A DNA stretch of 64,000 bases from Hemibagrus wyckioides. Lineage: Eukaryota > Chordata > Actinopteri > Siluriformes > Bagridae. The notes beneath the pieces were generated by a model. That model did not search any database. It was not told the DNA's origin and saw nothing but the letters and a program-made list of their open reading frames with translations. The translations under genes and the position numbers were made by a program. This document shows positions 24,777-36,445 of the stretch, piece after piece (positions within the stretch are counted from its first letter, which is position 1; every line of letters starts with the position of its first letter). The stretch covers positions 16,557,336 through 16,621,335 of the forward strand of contig NC_080717.1 in assembly GCF_019097595.1 (NCBI RefSeq). The letters are read 5' to 3'.

Positions 24777-27700
24777 CTTCCCTCAACAATAGGATTCTCG
24801 GTTTAGTTCTCTCAGTTTCTTTCAGAAAACAAATATATTTGTGTAAATAAACGTAAATATAATATTACTTAATACTATTAATATATAATGTAATAAATCT
24901 AAAAGTGTACATACCCAATCTTTCGCCCCAAGCTGATTATTCAAAAATAAAATATGTAATTGCATGTAATATAGTAATCTAGTGCAAGCCTTCTCATTAG
25001 GACAGATTTAATTAATCTCAGCCATGGACCATGTATTCACAACGATGCCATTACCATATTTCTTAAATGCTAATGATTTTTATATTAGGATGCCATTGAT
25101 CATTGCAGCTCCTAACACCCAAAGCTGCCTGGTGGGCTTCACAAAGACAACTAGCCATAGAGCGCAACTAGCTGAGGATGTACACATTCGATTTGACTGT
25201 AAAGATTGCAATCATTTCCTCACACAAGTCAATAAGAAGAGTAACAGTGTCCTTGGAAGAACTACTGCTTTAAAAAAAAAAGAATGTATATTACATAAAC
25301 AAGCATGTGATAGTTTGGTAGAGGTGTGCATGGACTATAAGTATTTGCAACACAGTGCAAATGCTATTGTTTCAAAAATTGATCCTGCAAATAAAAGCCA
25401 TTTTAATAGCACTATCCTTTAGAACATATTGGCAGCTCAGCCACAGAGAAAACAAGTTTTATCAGCAAACCTGACCTCAATTTTAATACAATTAATTAAC
25501 AATAAATAAGGCAGCAACACCGTAATTATTGTTCAACCGATGCAGAACTTTTGAGGATGTGCAAAGACAGAAAAGAAAAAATAAATGGATTAAAAGCATT
25601 CATGATGTAAGAACAGGACAAGTCTGTATTTGAATGACCTTATGGAAAAATCCACAAATATACTGGGATGGAGAAAGTTGTACTCATGTATAAATAAGTA
25701 TCCAGCAGTCCATCTTAGCTGTTAGGGAATAACATGCCATCTGTGTGTATTAAAAGATCACATGTATCTTCAGTTTGTTTCTTTATTCTGGATAACAGAC
25801 AAAACTGCTGGGCTCCTGTTCGAAAACAGCTGAAATAATAAACATAGCCACAGGGACAATGAGTCGACTGCCTGTTTCAGCAAATAATTACTGGAATTAA
25901 TACTGAAACGCTCACTCTGCCCAGATATTGGATATATGTGTGTTATAGCTTATCTGGTCTATCTTGCAACCAGGATGTAAGTGAATAATTTTAAAGCAGA
26001 AGCATGGCAAGTGCAACATGTAAATATTCTCTTTCCTCAGCATATTCTAATTTTATGCTTATCAGTATGCCAAGCCATAGTGAAAAATATAAACCCTATA
26101 ACCTCTGAGTATATCCCCTGATACTTGACACAACTTTGCATTCTAACAGTGTCCTTGTTTCTTCTTTTGCTCCAGGCATGTTACCTTCACCCCAGGTGTG
26201 TTTGTCCACCCTGGTGACAGTGAGCACAATGGCTGTGCTTGACCTCTATCTCCTGGAACAGAGCATGCTGGGGCGTGGGAGTAGGGCTTGGCCGGCTGCA
26301 TGGGCATGCACAGCTGTGGCGCTGGGTGACCTGGGTTTCCTTCTGGCGCTTCGCTTTGTGTCAGCTGGTGTTGCGTCTGAAGCTCGCTCGCCCCGGCGTG
26401 CTTTTGCCAGCGCTCTCTGGTTCCTGTTCCTATCCTTGCTGGAGCTCAAGCTTTTCTTTGTGTGCCAGAACTACAGGCATGAACGGCGGCCAGCTGACCC
26501 ATTGGCGCGCAAGACCCTCACTCTTCTGCTGTCAGTGGGGCTGCCCTCGCTCTTTCTAGTACTGACAGGAGCTGAGCATGTAACACCAGCACACAGGAAG
26601 CAGGAGGTTCGTGCCAGGCTCCTTTGGGTGGCCCTAGACCTTCTAGATGTGTTGGACCTGCAGGCTGGCCTGTGGGAGGAGGCCCAGAGTGGTGCAGTGG
26701 TCCCATTATGGGTTGATGGTGTTGTCTTCTTCTACTGCTACGTGCTGCTGCTTCTCTTGCCCTGTGTTTCACTCACTGAGCTGGCACTCCCAGGGCTGAG
26801 GCGAGCACGCAGGGAAGCTGTGTACCCGTGGCTCAGTCTGTTTGCCATCAATGTGATGACACTGGGGCTCAGGGCCGTGGGTGTACTCTGGTATAGGGAC
26901 CCAAGGATATCCACAGTATTTGTGGGGAAGAATGTACTGGCACTGGCTGTCAAGCTTAGATCAGCTTGGGACATGCACAGAAACGGTAGCGCTGGGGGAC
27001 AAGGAGAAGGAGGTGAGGCTGGAGGGAGAAACCAGAGCTTGGGGATGGATGCAGGGCAAGTGGAGCAAGGGCAGGGTGGCACAATTTCATCCACTCGGGA
27101 CAACACACTCTTGCGCACTCATGGCCAAAGCCATACAAGGCTGGATCATGCTGATAGCTCCCTGGGACCTGCCTACATTTCACAGGAGCTCTAGGTGGAC
27201 AGAACACCACTGTGAATAAGCAACAATGACAGACTTACTTTTTGGTCACCAGTTATCCTTTCAGTCTGGATTTCGGCCAAATACCAAGTAATAACTATTC
27301 TTCTGAGCACACTTTCTCTAATTGATGGTTGCATTCTGTTTAATCCTGTTTAATTCACCATCATATGAAGAGAGTCATTTCTGCTATCCAGTGCCTTTTC
27401 TATGCCTGAAAAAAATTCATTTAACTGCAAAGAATCACTTAGAATGCTTTTTATGTTTATAAACAAAACAGCAACATTAATACAAAATTTTATTTTTTGT
27501 GCATTTTTTTTTTTTTTTTATGCAGATGATTTTTGCCTGTTCCCAACATTCATTTCTACCATGTTAGTATGCAGTGCTTTTAATTAAAACAAAACAAGAC
27601 AAAACACAGCCCTCTCATCATCTTTATCCTTGCTTTCATTAATAGGAATTTTCTATGCTGGTTAAGGTGCACTCCTTTTCATTTTTAATATATGACAGTC

Positions 27701-29097
27701 TGCTTCCCATCATACACATTCTACCCTATTAGGCCAAATTACACAGAATCAGTTATATTTTTCATTGTTTTGAACTATGTCAGAGACTAATCTTACATAT
27801 ACCATAGCCAATCCATTCTTCATATTTTCACCGTTAGGTCTGTGATTTCTAACAGCAAGAAATAAACATGCAAGATGTAATTTATCTTAAATCACAAATG
27901 TTCAATTTGAATCACAAATGTTTTTTAACTGTTTAGTAATATAAATATTATGCATTTTTATACACTTTTTTCACATTTCTGTTGAGTAAATATAAAGCAT
28001 GTCGAGCTTATAAACAATGGTAAAAATTTTAAGTCTGTTATTAGCTAGTCTTTTTTAAATGCACTGATTATGTAAAAGATGAAAATGCATGAAACAGAAA
28101 CATCATTCACTGCTTAATAATTGCAAGACCCATAAAACAAACATGGCCGTGACAGACCAATGGGCACTTAACACACTGAAAAATATAAGATATTTGATCC
28201 ATTCACATCACTATTTTATTTACATTATTACATTTCCAGAAGGATGTTCACATGATTCCAAGAGGACGGGATTCAATGAATAGAAGGCAGTTTTGTTATG
28301 AATTAAACCCTAAGCCTGTGTGTATAGTAGTGGATATTATGTATGCATAGTAAGGATTTCAAAGAAAGCAAATTCCACAAATGGATATTCAGAAGTCAGT
28401 CATAAATATAGAGCTATTCATTATAAATACATTCGGGTAAAACACTATGGAATTGGAGACCAATACTAAATACATAAATATGGGACTATTTTAAAATGAA
28501 CAATTATAACAGTTTAAAGTCAACTAAAATGTAATTTTCTCCCAATTAAGAGACAGCGTCTTAATCAGAAAGACTGCATATCTGGACTGATTTTTTTAAA
28601 TGGATAAAGTTATGAATTAAATTTAATGATGCTGTAAATGTAGCAGATGAGTGTTCAGTCAGCTTATGCTTTAAACCACTGGCATGTTCTCCTTACAGAA
28701 AACCATAACAAATTAACAACTCCCTTGGTCTTTTATTTTAACCTTTTTTTAAATTGTACATTTTAAAATGTAATGAAATCACCTAAATCCTGCCCCCACA
28801 CACATTATGATTTCATGGCTTGAGTGAGGTGCATGAGTAACTGTCTGTGCATGATATATATATATATATATATAAAAATAAATAAAAATGCTAATTAATA
28901 GGATGTGTTGGATCAAGTGCTGTTTTATAAGCTGCCAGACAACAGGGGAGGAAGCCATATTGTTACGTTAGACACAAATTTGCAGTGATTAATTTGATAA
29001 TTAGCTTAATTACGACTATTCATGCTGAAATTCCTTGGCTATATCCTACACTCCTGCTAGATGTTTTAAATCAGTGCTTGCCATCTTCTAATTCATA

Positions 29098-29137
<40 letters not shown>

Positions 29138-30736
29138 GGCAGCCCTCTGAAATTACTGTGCTCCTGAACAATGAACATACAATAAATGTTTTCATACATG
29201 TTATGAGGTTTAAAATACAACAGGAACGACATAAGAGAAATAAAAGATATACTTCAAAAATGCAGCACATTAATCAAGTGCCTTCTTACGAGCATCAATT
29301 AAACCTAAACTTACTCTACAATGTGTAGTGTGAAGCATGGCTCTGAAACATTAGTACTCTACTGTAATAAATGTTTGTTGGACACCAAATTATCCATTAG
29401 TCTGGATATAGACTGATGAGACAGCTCAGACCCGGAGAAATCTGATCAACTCTATGACCTCATATTTTATAAGAGCTACAGCGACTCCCCGGACACTGTC
29501 TGAGGGATTTGCATTGACATTCTTGTTCATTTTTAAAGACAGATGTGTCATCTCTATTAATCAAGTTTCCCTGTTGTGGAAACACTGTCAGTGTATACAC
29601 ATCATCATCATAATCATTGGCATCCATAATAGATTATTTTAATGCATGTGAAATGGCATGAAACAAATATATGGGGAGAAAATGGCAGAAAATGCTGATT
29701 CACTTCAAATCCCTCGTTTATTACAGCTATTATCATAATTATCAGTACAAAAAGTGGAGCGATTACTTGTGTAATTATGGCATCAGACTTGTGCATGTCT
29801 GACTGAAATGCCAAGAACAACAAGCCTTATGAGGTGGTGATACAGTAGGTCATGGCCTGGAGGACTGATAGAGATTTCATTCAAGCTCCTTCAGTTGTCA
29901 CTAATGGACTGTTTACTTGCTTGCCTCTCAACTATAACTCTTACTGACGTAATTAATTTGAAAGGGACTTGTTTGTCAATAGGCTATGTATTCACATGCA
30001 GCTCCATGCGTGTGATTTACGGCTAATATTTGCGGGACGGATTGAAATAACACAAAACATGCTGATAAAATTGAGGGAATGGGGTTCCCTTCATTACGAT
30101 GTATGAACAGCACTGCTTTAAGTGTGTCACTTGACTGGAGATAGATTTCAGATGGATGAACAGAGGGGGATTAACAGAACTGCAGTCGATCTCTTAAATG
30201 TTCATCTTTGCCTTATTCTCCATGGCAAATATTTTCTTTGTAGAGCATTATTCCGGAAAAAAAAAATTCCTTCAGCAAAATACCCATTCCTTCCATTTAA
30301 GCATTCAAAGCATTGTGCACATTTTTGCTGACATTCTGTGTACTGCTGCCAAGCTAGGTTACACTTTGTGAAACACCAGTAGTGGCTATTTATCCCTTGT
30401 TTTCTTTTACCTTTTGTTTCTATCCTCCATCCGGTCTTAGCAATTTTGCTTTGAATCATAATTTATTCACCTCAGCTGCATTTGTCAGTTCCATCTTCCT
30501 TGCTTGTTTCTCCTTCTTTTATTTCTCTCATTTGTTTAAGTTTGCTCCCAGGCCGACATGCAGCCTACCTCTATATGTTTACTCTGTCAGGGTTGGTTAG
30601 ACAGAAAGGAGGAACACCGAAAAAGCGAGAGAGGGAGATTAAAGGGCTAGTGCCTAAAGCTAAAAGGATGATGTGGACAATTTATTTACAGTTTACTACA
30701 ACCACACATATACACATATTCATACCCAGTGTGCAT

Positions 30737-30769
<33 letters not shown>

Positions 30770-31295
30770 ACAGTGTCACAGCATCAAAGAACGGGATCAA
30801 GCAAAGATGCTGACCGTGTTTTGACACAGTTTAAAACACATGGCATTGCCTCGCTTGACTGCTACTCATTTTATCTAATTTCCAAGGCTGAACAGATTCC
30901 CATATGCTGGAAAGCACACTCTGGAGGCCAAGCAAAAGTGCCTTTATAGAGAGGCACGCAGGCCTCGGTTATTGTCATTAAGACAGACAGCAGCTTAATG
31001 GCATCATTAGAGTTTCAATTACACTCTTACTTAACTAGGTGTTTTATGTGTAAACAGCTATAAGAATGTGTCAGTATACCGCTATATGAAGCATCAGTCT
31101 TTTAGATAGACAGCATAGAAAAATGGAGGAGGAGGGGAAAAAATGAAATGTACAAATAAAAATTCTGCCTACCTGTCCCAGGATGGGGCCCAAGGGAGGC
31201 CCTGGAGCCGCCTGTCCTGATCGAACAATAGCTCTGATCACACCACCTACTTCCACCTTCTTCACTGCTTTCGCTGCCTTGGATATTTTGGACAT
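7370..31295 (-). CDS. mrpl11: Mitochondrial large ribosomal subunit protein uL11m (MRPL11), five coding exons
   Basis: The product is the mitochondrial L11 protein, which helps form the GTPase-associated stalk base of the 39S subunit in the matrix. Coding exons on the minus strand are 31173-31295, 15109-15204, 9021-9114, 8341-8500 and 7370-7472. They total 576 bases, 191 residues plus stop, against 192 in human. All junctions are GT-AG and phases match. Key stretches are '[20 protein letters not shown]' (exon 1), '[19 protein letters not shown]' (exon 2), '[20 protein letters not shown]' (exon 3), '[13 protein letters not shown]' (exon 4) and a lysine/glutamate-rich tail (exon 5). The ATG at 31295 gives MSKISKAAK, matching the vertebrate start. 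An acceptor just upstream (exon begins 31326) implies a further 5' untranslated exon. Retention of the last intron would end the protein right after exon 4. Confidence 0.95.
7473..8340 (-). other. mrpl11 intron 4
   Basis: This is the intron between coding exons 4 and 5. It contains a G-rich run at 7584-7608, an A/T-rich middle and a T-run at 8135-8157. No gene is seen. Confidence 0.85.
8501..9020 (-). other. mrpl11 intron 3
   Basis: This is the phase-1 intron between coding exons 3 and 4. Both ends follow GT-AG. No gene or clear repeat is seen inside. Confidence 0.85.
11458..11607. repeat. Compound microsatellite (TA)n then (CT)n
   Basis: An almost pure TA run from 11458 to 11539 is followed directly by an imperfect CT run to 11607. 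The predicted peptides across it (tyrosine/isoleucine, serine/leucine or arginine/glutamate repeats) are artefacts of the repeat. Confidence 0.97.
12390..13644 (+). mobile_element. Nearly intact Tc1-like DNA transposon
   Basis: The element has inverted ends of about 33 bases: 'tacactatattgccaaaagt' at the left, matched in reverse complement at 13611-13642. It sits between TA dinucleotides (12390-12391 and 13643-13644), the target-site duplication expected of Tc1/mariner insertion. The length of about 1.25 kb is typical. It contains a transposase gene with one frame break. It lies in mrpl11 intron 2, in antisense. The ends still match closely, so the insertion looks fairly recent compared with the other Tc1 relics in this window. 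Confidence 0.93.
12528..13558 (+). pseudogene. Tc1 transposase with a single frameshift
   Basis: The first frame (ATG at 12528, open to 13148) encodes the DNA-binding half. It has a helix-turn-helix region around '[20 protein letters not shown]', a linker 'PRSGRPHKL', and the first catalytic aspartate in '[11 protein letters not shown]'. The second frame (13106-13558) continues with '[10 protein letters not shown]', the second aspartate in '[11 protein letters not shown]' and the glutamate in '[11 protein letters not shown]'. The spacing from second D to E is 34 residues, as in the DD34E Tc1 group. The frames change in or just after the G-run near 13093-13104, consistent with loss of one base. 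No other stop interrupts the roughly 340-codon gene. Confidence 0.92.
20150..20680 (-). mobile_element. Tc1-like relic (family B), minus strand
   Basis: Read on the minus strand, 20417-20530 encodes a recognisable transposase N-terminus with '[18 protein letters not shown]', the same protein block found at 37120-37200. Scraps of the central region follow down to about 20150 (for example 'cattatcctgctg' at 20259). The terminal repeat survives only as 'gtcatggctgattag' near 20641. The element is heavily deleted and not functional. Confidence 0.7.
22207..22238. repeat. (AG)n microsatellite
   Basis: A simple AG repeat of about 32 bases. Confidence 0.95.
22586..22610. repeat. Poly(A) run
   Basis: An uninterrupted run of 25 A. 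Confidence 0.95.
22850..23493 (+). promoter_or_regulatory. CpG-rich promoter and probable leader exon of tmem121
   Basis: This block is far richer in CG dinucleotides than the rest of the window (for example 'catgcgcgcgcttc' and 'gactgcgcgcgacaacc'). It is flanked by guanine runs at 22874-22899 and 23228-23259. It ends in a good donor, 'gatttaag|gtaaata', with exon end at 23493. On the same strand the next strong acceptor is at 26175, two bases before the tmem121 ATG. I infer that this is the promoter and 5' untranslated exon of tmem121; the transcription start cannot be fixed. Confidence 0.65.
24739..24776. repeat. (CT)n microsatellite
   Basis: A CT repeat, nearly pure from about 24748 to 24775. 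Confidence 0.93.
26178..27194 (+). CDS. tmem121: TMEM121 family multi-pass membrane protein
   Basis: The whole 338-residue protein lies in one exon, against about 319 residues in human TMEM121. The start chosen is the ATG at 26178, directly after the acceptor 'ttttgctccag|gc'; it gives [13 protein letters not shown], matching the family start. The upstream in-frame start at 26136 lies in the intron. Family stretches seen are '[11 protein letters not shown]', '[12 protein letters not shown]', '[16 protein letters not shown]', '[20 protein letters not shown]', '[19 protein letters not shown]' and '[13 protein letters not shown]'. Several of these are hydrophobic spans, so a multi-pass membrane protein is expected. 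The last 60-odd residues are glycine/glutamine-rich and not conserved. The molecular function of the family is poorly known. The gene is nested antisense in mrpl11. Which teleost paralogue it is cannot be decided here. Confidence 0.93.
   Translation: MLPSPQVCLSTLVTVSTMAVLDLYLLEQSMLGRGSRAWPAAWACTAVALGDLGFLLALRFVSAGVASEARSPRRAFASALWFLFLSLLELKLFFVCQNYRHERRPADPLARKTLTLLLSVGLPSLFLVLTGAEHVTPAHRKQEVRARLLWVALDLLDVLDLQAGLWEEAQSGAVVPLWVDGVVFFYCYVLLLLLPCVSLTELALPGLRRARREAVYPWLSLFAINVMTLGLRAVGVLWYRDPRISTVFVGKNVLALAVKLRSAWDMHRNGSAGGQGEGGEAGGRNQSLGMDAGQVEQGQGGTISSTRDNTLLRTHGQSHTRLDHADSSLGPAYISQEL
27859..27868 (+). terminator. Possible poly(A) signal of tmem121
   Basis: The first clear plus-strand AATAAA after the coding sequence lies here, about 665 bases after the stop. 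The assignment is by position only. Confidence 0.3.
29104..29134. repeat. Poly(A) run
   Basis: 31 consecutive A on the plus strand. No retroposed gene or SINE body is recognisable beside it. Confidence 0.95.
30738..30765. repeat. (CA)n microsatellite
   Basis: A pure CA dinucleotide run of 14 units. Confidence 0.95.
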
Positions 31296-34200
31296 CTTCT
31301 GTGTGTTTGCCTGGACCTTGGCCTCCCTGTTCACAAAAGTAATTGCTGAGTTCTAATTTAAGCCATTAAAAATTCAGTGTTCTTCAATCAATACATGACC
31401 GAAGGCAAAACAATGTGTTGCACACCATCTCTTAGGCATGCTTGCTGTGGAGCCTAAGACTACATTCACATAGCCGTGGCCGAAATCTGACTTCTTTCCA
31501 AATGTGACAGATTTGTTACTTGCATGAATGTGTGAACGAACAAAAAAAAAAAAAACACAAACAAAACCAGACTAACATTTTCAATTCCGACTTGAGCCCA
31601 TTTCAATATGTGGTACTGAAACTTGATGATTATCGGATATGTGAGGGAACTTTTACATCAATCCTACTTGACATTATCATAATTCCATGCTCCTGGGAAG
31701 GCATGATGGAGGATAACAGCGAAGGAGGATTTCATTAGTGGGATGTTGAAGTAACAACCCTCATGAACATTTGGGGTGATGAAGCAAAATTAGACGGCAC
31801 ATAATCACAACTACTCAGTGTTTGAAGCGATCTCAAAAGAAATGGCTGAACGAGGCCATATGAGAATCTTACTGTAGCATCAAAGGAATGCTAAAAATTT
31901 AAAAGCAATATTTAAAAGAAACCAAGTATGCGAACCAAAGAAGTGTCTGTGGCTGAATGAGTTTAAGAATGTGATCTGTCCAGAATAATGACAGATATAA
32001 GCCACAGTAAAACAACAACAAAACAATATCGGTCAGTAAATGGGATTTGGGCCAGTTTTGCCAGATGTGTGAACTCAAGTCACATCTTGAGTCAGTGCGG
32101 GTGAATATGTTTGCAAAGTAAAGAGCAGTGAATGGAAATAGGGATGGAAAGACAACAGAAAACCCAGATATGTGGGGGCTCTTATATGGCACACACACAG
32201 ATCCATTATAAGCAAGCTCAGGCCCTATAAGGCACAGTAATAACTACAGAAAGGCTCATACTGTGCTCTACACAAGAGTGCTAGAGCGTGGCTGGAGTAA
32301 TGCCTGAGGATTCATTCAAGACTGAATTCAATTGACAGATTCGATCAATTACTTGAATGATGCAATGGCCTCAACTTTTGTTCACACAGAGGTTATTTTA
32401 AACACACACACACACACAATCTTTAAGCTCCTTACACACAGATGAATGGGCTACTCATTTGTGAAATCAGTATGGAAGAATGGCTTTGCAAATAGGCTAA
32501 CGGGATACAAAACCCACAGGGTGTCTTAAGTGCTGTTTAATCAGTCACGGTATAGTCACATTAATGCAATGCACAGCGGTTATGAGAATCCATGAGACAC
32601 TACACCCAGTAAAAGGAACACACTTTGTAGAAACAGGCACAATGGACCTGCTTTAAAGCTTTATTGCAGCAGATCACAGATCGAGCACACAAAAGGGACA
32701 AAAGCAAGGAAACCCTTTGAAGAGCACTGAGGCAGCATGAAAAGCGTGACCAGGACCTGCACTTTTAATATGTGTACTGTATAAGACAGAACAGTGTTCA
32801 ATGAAAAAACCCACACTTGATTTGCTTTAAAATGCCAGGCACGTCAAGCCCTTTATTTCCATCCCTCTTTACGCTGCTGCTCTAACGCATTTACGCTCTT
32901 TAAGAAGTGTGTTGCAGGTTGGATCAATTTATTAGCCAGCAAGAGAGTGAACGCCTGGCAACCTTCCACTCCTGTGCAATCTCTATGTAGTATCCAGAAT
33001 CTGAAAAGTCCTGACAGCAAGTCGACTGCCTGAGCGAAGCAATTTACTGAAAAAGAGCTATTTGATCTGATTCCTGGTTTATCTTTCCAAGAACGATGTA
33101 TGCCTTTGTTTTGTTTTGTTTGATAAGGGGCAGTTTCCACAATTGCTTCTTGCTTCACAAGACTTCTCTGGTCTTACAATACTTTTAGCCAGAACAATAA
33201 ATAATAAAATGATTGTTTTTCTTCACTCCAACAGCACACGCAGGGGAGTGATACCCTGTTTAAATGTCAGCCCACCAATTTCAGGATGTCAGTGTTTATA
33301 AAAGCTTACACTCTGTATAAACCAAAAGGGTTCTCGAAAGACATTTTGAATGCTAATCCACTACCAAATGGCTTCTTAGCTCTGATTTGATTCTGTAGCT
33401 AACTGAACGAAGCGAGACCAGCAAAGAGATTAGTCTTTCTGATGAAGAAGCCCTGACAGCGTCTAAATATGGAACTGCATTCTCGTTGTTGATGACAAAG
33501 TTGTATCTAGATATGACTGGCCAAAAAATGCTTGCTTGCTTTCCTGGAAATGATAAACTATAAAATAAAAAAAAAACTCATATTATGCTTTCATTTCAGG
33601 GGCCTTTAAACTTAAAATTGTGAAGGTATCACTTTTTAATGAAAGAAAATAAATCAACACAAAATTTGTTTATGACGTGTTTTTAAAGATTTCATTAATA
33701 ATGTACAATGTTCATTACTGAGTATTTTTAGATGCATATTAGACATACCAGAATTTCTCTTACATATGGGATGCTTCGGCACTGTGCACTGGTTTATTGA
33801 CAACTAAACAAGTACATTTTATTTCATTTAAAAATACATTTAATTTATGAATACATTAAAAAAAATCACTGTGCCTTGTTTGTAAATTGGCTGTGGCAGG
33901 AGTGCAGGGAGAGATAGAGCAAAGAAGGGGAGGAGCAGAGTGGCAGTAATAAACTAATGAGTGAAAACAGCAGATGGAGCTGATAAAACATTCCCCTTTC
34001 TGGTTAATGTTCAGACATTAATTATCTTTTGTGTTTCATTGCTAGCTAATAACTTGTAATTGTAAAGAAGCCAACAAGCTAGGGGTGAAACAATACACGT
34101 CGGTCATGATTCAATTCAATACACGGTATAGAATGCACGTTTCGATTCGATTCGATTCTCAGAATAATTGAACACAATTGTAATGAAGAAAAGTTTGGAC

Positions 34201-34424
34201 TGCAGAGACTCTTTTTCAATTTCTGAATCATGAAAAATGCAAAACAGTATTTCTTTTTTGGATTTTTTGTCTGTATTAGATTAAATAAATGAGAAGTTAC
34301 AGACAATTACAGAGAAAAGGCACTACATTCAACTGAGAAAAAATATATGTAATTGAATAAACAAAGCTCTGAGCAGGTGAAAATGATCTATTGAAACATA
34401 ACAAGCGTCACAGCAGCCTGGCAT

Positions 34425-34431
<7 letters not shown>

Positions 34432-34456
<25 letters not shown>

Positions 34457-34573
34457 TGTGTATGGGGAGAGGAAGATGGCAGTGTGGAGTGAGACAATAA
34501 GACAAAGCTGAGGATATGGAGGTGCAAGAGCTGACTGTGGGTGTGAGAGAAAGAGAGAGACATGAGTGTAGGG

Positions 34574-34615
<42 letters not shown>
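34432..34615. repeat. Two (GA)n tracts
   Basis: GA repeats at 34432-34456 and 34578-34615 with a purine-rich linker. Serine/leucine repeat open frames on the minus strand across them are artefacts. Confidence 0.93.
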
Positions 34616-34618
<3 letters not shown>

Positions 34619-35667
34619 GAGTGTTTGCATTTCATGAAAAATTCCAAAACCTTGAAGAAAACTTTCTGTATTAATGTTTTCATGAAGACGATTAATTGAA
34701 ATTTGGAATGTGCATTGTTCATTTGATTTGCTTTTATTTTGAAGCATAGATCCTCCGGATGTAATATGTATTAAGTGGGTACCTCTAACATCTGAGGTGA
34801 ACTCAAAATCTCAAGAGTTACAGATATGTTGGTTTACGTATTGATTACACCAATATTACATCATTTTTTCCACCCACTACTGAAGAACTGTGAAGGTTAA
34901 ATGTATGCCAATAAGCAGCCTAATCAACTGTTTAATTCAATTCTCAGATGAAAATAATGAAGTTTAGATAAAAAAGGTAAGACCCAAATCACAGCAGTGC
35001 GAGCAAGAACAGCAGCCGGCGATATTTGATTTATAGCCCAGAGACCAAATATGACAAAGACACACACGACTCTTCGTACAAAGTGCTTTATGTAGCATTT
35101 GCATATATAGATTTACAAGCTGACATTTTGAAAGCCAGCCAGTTCATCAGGTTTCTCCGTCTATTGATATATTTATTTTCAGTTTGAAACAAATTGAACT
35201 TGCACACATGGGAAAACAGCTTTGTTTAGACCCAAGAATAACCAATTTGTAAGACCTGCTGAGCAAGGCATCACCCCCCCATCCCTTTTTTTCTGAACAA
35301 AATGAGCTGCATTTGTAACAATAAATAGTATACGAAAGTATATGCTACTAAAATTGGCTACTCATGCATCACAAAAAGCATTCATGTGGTAAATTACTAA
35401 GTGAGAAGTTATATTAATGATGAAAGTGTAAAAAAAAAGCTAACCAAATGGTGCATAGAATTTACTGCAATCACAATCTGGCTAGTTGTTTTTCATGCTT
35501 TTGCATCAGTTTTAAGAAAGCAATAACTGCACGGGTGAAGAATATGCTATTTACAGGAATAAAATACAGACTTTTTCTTGTTGACAACAGTGGGTTTTTT
35601 AGTCCTTACAACACATATATTGTATAAAACTATCCGTATTTGCAGGTATTACAAAATGGTATAAAGA

Positions 35668-35690
35668 AACACACACACACACACACACAA
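35668..35690. repeat. (CA)n microsatellite
   Basis: A CA dinucleotide run of about 23 bases. Confidence 0.93.
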
Positions 35691-35859
35691 TCAATTTAAC
35701 CTGCTATGGTGCAAATGAAAGTGACACTAGGTGCACTGCAGAGGCAACAGCAATTTAACCCCTAAAAAAGGAATGGTTTTACTGGTGGTAGCAAGAGACA
35801 ATTGCTCTCTCCTTATCATTCCTGAGAGATTTGTCTCTAGTTTTGTGGGTAAACTCACT

Positions 35860-36445
35860 CCATTAAGGGTGGCATAAGGGCCTGACATACTCTAGTAGGA
35901 CCATTGCCCATTTGGCTTTTACCAGAGAACACTGGAAATGGCAGATCTGTCACTGGTGTCTCATTCTCTTCACGGATGAGAGCAAGTTCAAACTAAACAT
36001 ATGTGACAGACGTAAAGGAGTTAGGAAATTGTGGGGAATGTTATGCTGCCTGCAACATCATCCAGCATGACCAGCGTGACAGTGTGTCAGTTCTGGTCTG
36101 GTGAGGAATATCCTTGGAGGGTTGTGCAGACCTCTATATGCTAGCCAAGAATACCCTTACTGCTATTAGGCACCGGGATGAAGTCATCAAAGCCAGTGTC
36201 AGACCTTGTGCAGACCTGGTGCAGTGGGCCCTGGGTTCCTCCAGTTCCAAGACAATGTCTGGCCTCAGGTGGCCAGTGTGTGTAGGGAGTACACTGTCTG
36301 GGATGTTATGTATCAAATCATCCGATGTAGCACAACAGACTGTCCAGGAGCTCACTGATGCCCTGATCCAGGTCCTGGAGGAGATCCCACTCCATCTCAT
36401 CAGGAGCATGCCCTCAGGAGTGCAGATTAAAGAGGAGTAAAGATT
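35860..36445 (+). mobile_element. Relic of a second Tc1/mariner-type transposase, plus strand
   Basis: Degraded transposase text is readable: 'tttaccagagaacactgg' (35920), 'ctcttcacggatgagagca' (35967), 'cagcatgaccagcgtgacag' (36063), 'cttggagggttgtgcagacc' (36112), 'acagactgtccaggagctc' (36336) and 'catctcatcaggagcatgcc' (36393). These match, from memory, a common fish DDE element other than the family at 12.4 kb. The catalytic block containing the last glutamate is missing and frames are broken. A 108-codon open frame at 36114-36440 is a leftover, not a gene. Confidence 0.7.

Larger units (their letters stand above)
15205..31172 (-). other. mrpl11 intron 1, host of tmem121
   Basis: This 16-kb intron separates the first two coding exons of mrpl11 and contains the whole plus-strand tmem121-like gene. 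Most of 15.2-20.1 kb, 23.5-26.1 kb and 27.3-31.1 kb holds no gene. Some low-repeat, homeodomain-site-rich stretches (about 21.1 and 29.5-30.1 kb) could be regulatory. Confidence 0.8.
31335..35859. other. No coding exon seen; probable mrpl11 5' intron
   Basis: No conserved coding segment is visible. If the leader exon near 47.6 kb is real, this is part of the intron upstream of the first mrpl11 coding exon. It contains a short repeat fragment starting 'ctaggggtgaaacaataca' (34079-34160) that looks like the end of a hAT-type element, and (GA)n tracts at 34432-34456 and 34578-34615. Confidence 0.45.

Noticed and set aside
25024..25422. 132-codon plus-strand frame
   Set aside because: No family resemblance, low-complexity lysine run, lies within intron sequence.
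26136..26177. Upstream ATG for tmem121
   Set aside because: It lies before a strong splice acceptor; the ATG at 26178 matches the family N-terminus.
31071..31334. Longer 87-codon frame covering mrpl11 exon 1
   Set aside because: It starts at GTG and reads past the donor at 31172 into the intron; the true coding part is 31173-31295.
36114..36440. 108-codon plus-strand frame as a gene
   Set aside because: It is part of a decayed transposase; its frame does not follow the ancestral one throughout.
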